Source: Streptomyces monomycini (GTDB lineage: Bacteria > Actinomycetota > Actinomycetes > Streptomycetales > Streptomycetaceae). Taken from it: DNA of 64,000 nucleotides. The DNA lies in contig NZ_JAFIQY010000016.1 of NCBI RefSeq assembly GCF_022271435.1, forward strand, positions 97,991 to 161,990, given 5' to 3'. Made by a program: the position numbers and the translations under genes. Positions 60,804-64,000 of this stretch are shown here, one piece after another. The first letter of the stretch is position 1. Each line of letters starts with the position of its first letter. The notes beneath the pieces are model-generated. The model worked only from the letters and a program-made list of their open reading frames with translations. It was not told where the DNA came from and searched no databases.

Positions 60804-60988
60804 GAGCCGTTGATGATGTTCACGCCGGAGCGCGTGCCGTTCTCGATGGCCGGCGCCATGAAGGTGTGCGAGAGCCAGAAGCCGAAGAGTGCGATCACCA
60901 CGACGATCCAGATGCGGACGCCGAGGTACTTGACCGCACCCCAGGCGAAGAGGCCGAGGACGACGACGAGCGGCAGGCTGACGGTCAC
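60794..60988 (-). CDS. Small membrane protein of AICE
   Basis: 64 residues, two hydrophobic helices (LPLVVVLGLFAWGAV and WIVVVIALFGFWLSHTF). GTG start. Compact gene between spread and transfer-protein genes; probable spread function. Confidence 0.7.
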   Translation of the reverse strand: MTVSLPLVVVLGLFAWGAVKYLGVRIWIVVVIALFGFWLSHTFMAPAIENGTRSGVNIINGSHD

Positions 60989-61014
60989 GGGACGGAGTCC
61001 TTTCAGCGCGTGGA

Positions 61015-61206
61015 TCAGCGGACGGGGCAGCGGTGGGTGCGGGCGGCCAGTTCGGCGGCGGCGCGGCTGTCGTAGTCGGCGGAGAAGCCGCAGCGCGGAG
61101 CCGTGCAGGCGGCGGTGTGCTTCTCCCGGCCACGGCCGTCGTACGACGTGCCGACCTGGACGGGGCCAATGTGGGTGACCGAGCGGAAGCGGCGGTTGGC
61201 GCTCAT
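61015..61206 (-). CDS. Mobile-element transfer protein (small)
   Basis: 63 residues, basic, with HTAACTAPRCGFSADYDS (one CxxxxC pair) and a C-terminal THRCPVR, possible zinc knuckle. Commonly annotated mobile element transfer protein in AICEs. Function unproven. Confidence 0.75.
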   Translation of the reverse strand: MSANRRFRSVTHIGPVQVGTSYDGRGREKHTAACTAPRCGFSADYDSRAAAELAARTHRCPVR

Positions 61207-61218
61207 GTAGATCTCCTC

Positions 61219-61926
61219 TCAGAGCTGGGCGGCGATGGCGTCAGCGATCGGCAGAGGTACGCCGAGGCGGGCGCGCAGGGTCGGGGTGTCGATGGCGGTG
61301 CCGGTGCGGGTGTGGTGCTCGGTGGCGACCTTGCGGGCGTGTTCGATCAGGGCGGCCGGGACGGAGACCGCAGAGGGCGCGGGAGTCGGTTCGGGGGTCG
61401 GTGGCGCCGGGAGTACCGGTGCCGGGGCGGGCGCGTCCTCCTGGTTCTCGATGGCCGAGGGCTCCTCCTGGTCCTCGTCGGCGGTGGGTGCCTCTGCCGG
61501 AACCGCTGCGGAGTGAGCGAGCAGCGTGCCGCCGAGGAAGGCGACCGCAGGCCAACCCGCGACGAGGATGCGCAACCAGGCCGGTACGTGGTTCAGATCG
61601 AGCAGCCCGGCGGTGGCGACGTTGGCGCCCAGGGACGCGCCCAGCGCGATCACGAACCAGCACCACCCGGCCGCTTTCTCGTCGCTGGTTCGCAGCCTCC
61701 GCCAGGCGGCCACCAGCAGCAGGTCGACGGAGATGGGGTACGCCCATGCCTTCCACCCGTCCTGACCGGCCGCCGAGGCGATGTCGTGCAGGTGGGCGAA
61801 AGACAGTGCGGCGGCGATGACCGCCTGGACGAGCACCGCGTCAACGCGGGCCAGCAGGGCGCGCATACTGCGGCTCCTTCCGGATTCAGGCATGGCGGGG
61901 GTAGGGACACGGCGTGAGGCGGTCAC
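61219..61926 (-). CDS. DUF2637 membrane protein
   Basis: 235 residues. About four hydrophobic helices (AVIAAALSFAHLHDIA, AYPISVDLLLVAAW, WCWFVIALGASLGANVATAG, ILVAGWPAVAFLGG) match DUF2637, usual in actinomycete conjugative elements. A Glu/Pro-rich linker and a short C-terminal HTH-like end (TLRARLGVPLPIADAIAAQL). GTG start; ATG 61893 is possible. Confidence 0.85.
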   Translation of the reverse strand: MTASRRVPTPAMPESGRSRSMRALLARVDAVLVQAVIAAALSFAHLHDIASAAGQDGWKAWAYPISVDLLLVAAWRRLRTSDEKAAGWCWFVIALGASLGANVATAGLLDLNHVPAWLRILVAGWPAVAFLGGTLLAHSAAVPAEAPTADEDQEEPSAIENQEDAPAPAPVLPAPPTPEPTPAPSAVSVPAALIEHARKVATEHHTRTGTAIDTPTLRARLGVPLPIADAIAAQL

Positions 61927-61950
61927 GCCAACCGGGTGGGGAGGCGGAGT

Positions 61951-63327
61951 TCAGCCGGTCGTCGGTTGCGGCCGAACGAGCGGGGCCGGGGACTTGCCCG
62001 GCCGTACCGGCACAGCAGGCCGGAACGGCTGGAGCGCGGGCATGTCAGGGACCAGGTGGGCCGAGGCATGGCAGGTATCGGCCGCCTCAGCGAGAGACAG
62101 GTACGGCGTACGGACGCGGGACCAGCCGCCGGACGCGTCACCGATCACGGCGAGACCGGGCTGTTCAGGGGCGATGGCACAGGCGGCGGAGACCGCTTCG
62201 GGCGCGATGTCGCCCAACGCCATCTTCGCGGAGGCTTCATCGTTCACGCGGTGGCAGACGCGTCCGGTCAACTGGGCGCGCAGCATGGTCGCTCCCTTGC
62301 CCAGTTCGGCGCCGAAGCGCTGGCCGCAGATCTCCAGGTAGATGCCGGCCGCCCGGCCGAGCTGGGCAAGGCGGATGAGTTGCGTGACCATCTCGTCCCG
62401 ACGTTGTTCGTCCTTCTTCGTGGCGACGAGGAAGAGTTCCGCCACTTCGTCCACGAACAGCACGACAGGCACCGGACGTTCGTGCTCGGGCAGGTCCCAG
62501 ATGTCGGAGGTGATCTCCTCATCCGGCGTGTCCGGGGCGACACCCTGCCGGGCCTTGATCAGGTCGTACCGGTCCTCCATTTCCTCAATCAGGACGGGCA
62601 GCAGCTCTGCCGCCTGCTCAGGGTCGGTGGCCAGCGCCGAGAGCCGGGCCGCAAACGGTGCCAGCTCCACACCCCGCTTACAGTCGATGCCGACCAGGGC
62701 GACCGGCTGCCGAGCCAGCCCGGTGATGAGGTGGCGCAGGTACATGGACTTGCCCGACAGCGTGGCGCCGAGGGTGAGCCCGTGCGGCACGGTGCGGTAG
62801 TCCCGTACGAAGGCCGTGGCATCCTCCCGCAGCGCCACCGGGACCTTCAGCAGCCCAGCCTGGAGCTTGCGCGGCATACGGACCTTCCGCAGCACGTCGA
62901 AGCCGACCAGCCGCAGGTCGATCACGCCAGGCTTGACGGGTGTCACGTACACGGCGTGCACGCCCCACGCATGGCGCAGGCGTTCGGCCGAGGCCGCCAC
63001 ATCGGCAGGCTCCTGCCCAGGAGCGAGGCGGAGCCGAAGGCGTAACCCGGTCGTGGTCGGCCGGATGATGCCGCGACGAGGCGGTACGGGTCGGACCTCG
63101 CGGCGGGCGGTGGCCTTGACCGCCAGGACCCGCAGCCGGGAGGGAGTCACGGTCAGGCCGCACGCTTCCATGACCGAGCTGTAGGAGCCGAGCAGCCGGG
63201 CTATTGAGACCGGCAGGCCGACCGTGGACCAGTAGACGCCCGGGTGTCGCGCCCGGGCGTAGGCGGCCCCACCGCCGAGTGCGGCGACGGGACCACCCAC
63301 CTCCAGAAGCGTTGTCAGGTCGGTCAT
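61951..63327 (-). CDS. traSA: FtsK/SpoIIIE-type DNA transfer ATPase (Tra), with a TTA codon
   Basis: 458 residues; ATG 63327 overlaps the upstream stop (ATGA). Walker A GATLSGKSMYLRHL and Walker B VVLFVDEVAEL, with QLGRAAGIYLEICGQR downstream. One N-terminal membrane-proximal region. Moves double-stranded plasmid DNA between mycelia. Leu95 is TTA (63043-63045) in TTTGLRLRL, implying bldA-linked transfer. Confidence 0.9.
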   Translation of the reverse strand: MTDLTTLLEVGGPVAALGGGAAYARARHPGVYWSTVGLPVSIARLLGSYSSVMEACGLTVTPSRLRVLAVKATARREVRPVPPRRGIIRPTTTGLRLRLRLAPGQEPADVAASAERLRHAWGVHAVYVTPVKPGVIDLRLVGFDVLRKVRMPRKLQAGLLKVPVALREDATAFVRDYRTVPHGLTLGATLSGKSMYLRHLITGLARQPVALVGIDCKRGVELAPFAARLSALATDPEQAAELLPVLIEEMEDRYDLIKARQGVAPDTPDEEITSDIWDLPEHERPVPVVLFVDEVAELFLVATKKDEQRRDEMVTQLIRLAQLGRAAGIYLEICGQRFGAELGKGATMLRAQLTGRVCHRVNDEASAKMALGDIAPEAVSAACAIAPEQPGLAVIGDASGGWSRVRTPYLSLAEAADTCHASAHLVPDMPALQPFRPAVPVRPGKSPAPLVRPQPTTG

Positions 63328-63683
63328 CAGGCCGCGTTCCCCATGGCGGCCGGGAAGGCGGCCGGAGTGACGGCGGCGGCCCGGTAGGCGATGCCGTGCC
63401 GCTGCTGGCCGTTGAACACCGACTCCCACGGCCGGGCGACCAGGCCGGGCAGGGAGACCGGAGCGCCGAGCGCCAGGCCCTCGGAGGCGCCGCTCTCCGG
63501 AACGGTGACCTTGATCAGGGACGACTCCCCTTCCTCGATGTAGACGACGCCGATCGTCATCAGCGCTTCGCCGCTGTTGGTGTCCTTCGCGATCTCGCCG
63601 GTCTTGCGGTCGCGGACCTTGGGTTCGGGCGCCTCGGTCAGCAGGATCGTCGCGGCCGAGGTCTCCACACGGATGGTGCGCAA
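63327..63683 (-). CDS. SCO3933-family regulatory protein
   Basis: 118 residues. Starts RTIRVETSAATILLTEAPEP; conserved LGAPVSLPGLVARPWESV segment. Common AICE gene upstream of tra; proposed regulator, mechanism unknown. Operators at 63699-63714 and 63774-63789 precede it. Confidence 0.82.
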   Translation of the reverse strand: MRTIRVETSAATILLTEAPEPKVRDRKTGEIAKDTNSGEALMTIGVVYIEEGESSLIKVTVPESGASEGLALGAPVSLPGLVARPWESVFNGQQRHGIAYRAAAVTPAAFPAAMGNAA

Positions 63684-63698
63684 GGCTTCTTCCCATCT

Positions 63699-63714
63699 AC
63701 TCGTCTAGACAAGT
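63699..63714. promoter_or_regulatory. GntR operator-like site 2
   Basis: ACTCGTCTAGACAAGT, arms ACTCGT/ACAAGT around CTAG (one mismatch). 16 bases before the regulatory-tra operon start. Confidence 0.7.
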
Positions 63715-63773
63715 TGCAGTCTGCGTACCCGGCTACTCCGGGAACGTGGACTACCTTGCTACACCACTTGGCC

Positions 63774-63789
63774 ACTCGTCTATACGAGT
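63774..63789. promoter_or_regulatory. GntR operator-like site 3 (perfect dyad)
   Basis: ACTCGT-CTAT-ACGAGT, perfect arms. Between gntR and the tra operon; 75 bases from site 2. Confidence 0.7.
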
Positions 63790-63839
63790 ATGCGTGTTGG
63801 GGTGTACGAGTCCGAGGAAGTGGCCTCGCGCACCGTCGG

Positions 63840-64000
63840 TCAGGTGGCCGGGAGTTGGTAGGACAGGACGTACGCGTCCGCTGCCATCACCGTGTCGCAG
63901 ACCTCCACGGCCCGCTTCTCCGTGTCGTACGCCGTGCGGATCAGGTGGATGACCGGGACGCCGGACGCCAGTTGCAGCGTCTTGACCTCGGCAGGTGAGG
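63840..64000 (-). CDS. GntR-family regulator, C-terminal (UTRA) fragment at window edge
   Basis: About 53 codons run off the window. SGVPVIHLIRTAYDTEKRAV and VCDTVMAADAYVLSYQLPA are the end of a UTRA effector domain, as in KorSA/TraR repressors of AICEs. Likely represses the tra and spread promoters through the three ACTCGTCTA sites. N-terminal HTH lies outside the window. Confidence 0.85.
   Translation of the reverse strand, partial: SPAEVKTLQLASGVPVIHLIRTAYDTEKRAVEVCDTVMAADAYVLSYQLPAT

Larger units (their letters stand above)
57556..64000 (-). mobile_element. AICE (pSAM2-like integrative conjugative element), left end
   Basis: From the tRNA-Val 3' end rightwards: int, xis, repSA, spread genes, DUF2637, tra ATPase, SCO3933-type regulator and gntR, all on the minus strand and mostly overlapping. 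This module order defines AICEs. The far end and second att site lie beyond the window. Confidence 0.9.

Overview
The window is GC-rich chromosomal DNA of a Streptomyces. This rests on codon use, GTG starts, leaderless TAGCGT-type promoters, the fabD-fabH-acpP-fabF block behind a FasR-type regulator, aceE, DUF3145, DUF3052 and the TerD genes. No database search was possible, so family names come from motif recognition.

Layout. 0-7 kb: a hypothetical gene end, then a LacI regulator and a ribose-type ABC uptake operon (ATPase, permease, lipoprotein, ribokinase) with two GTGTAATC-type operators. 6.8-12 kb: a coupled pair (cysteine-free peptidase-C15-like protein and nitrilase-family hydrolase), a collapsed SDR/MmyB pseudogene pair, and two lipoproteins. 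12-19 kb: DUF3145, a beta-hydroxyacid dehydrogenase, the fatty-acid synthase block and FasR. 18.7-33 kb: pirin, serine hydrolase, a MerR/aldo-keto reductase operon with a textbook MerR promoter, an acyltransferase, two DUF1023 hydrolases around a two-component system, DUF4429, a TetR/MFS divergent pair, and a secreted I36-type inhibitor. 33-37.7 kb: aceE, DUF3052, peroxiredoxin.

37.9-50 kb is a tellurium-resistance-type (Ter) stress island. It holds two TerD paralogues, a DUF475/TerC-like membrane protein, a TerD-superfamily protein, a TerD with a long YGYP/Pro-rich tail and, divergent from it, a CitE-like aldolase - PRTase/TRSP - StiP/PELOTA - HAD operon. Inside it lies an unrecognised zinc-ribbon protein with a possible HEPN RNase motif (about 42-42.8 kb), my best candidate for something undescribed. 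50-57.5 kb: DedA, a second two-component system whose kinase carries a TTA (bldA) codon, O-methyltransferase, FmdB-like zinc ribbon, galactonate dehydratase with a truncated sugar-kinase remnant, DUF4383, and a coiled-coil protein.

57.5-64 kb is one end of an actinomycete integrative and conjugative element (AICE, pSAM2-like) inserted at a tRNA-Val(UAC): integrase, excisionase, RepSA-type initiator, small spread proteins, DUF2637, FtsK-type transfer ATPase, SCO3933-type regulator and the C-terminus of a GntR regulator, with three matching operator-like sites. The replication and transfer genes both carry TTA codons. The other end of the element lies outside the window.

A recurring feature is recent in-frame tandem duplication at or near protein ends (ABC ATPase, sugar-binding lipoprotein, pirin, TetR).
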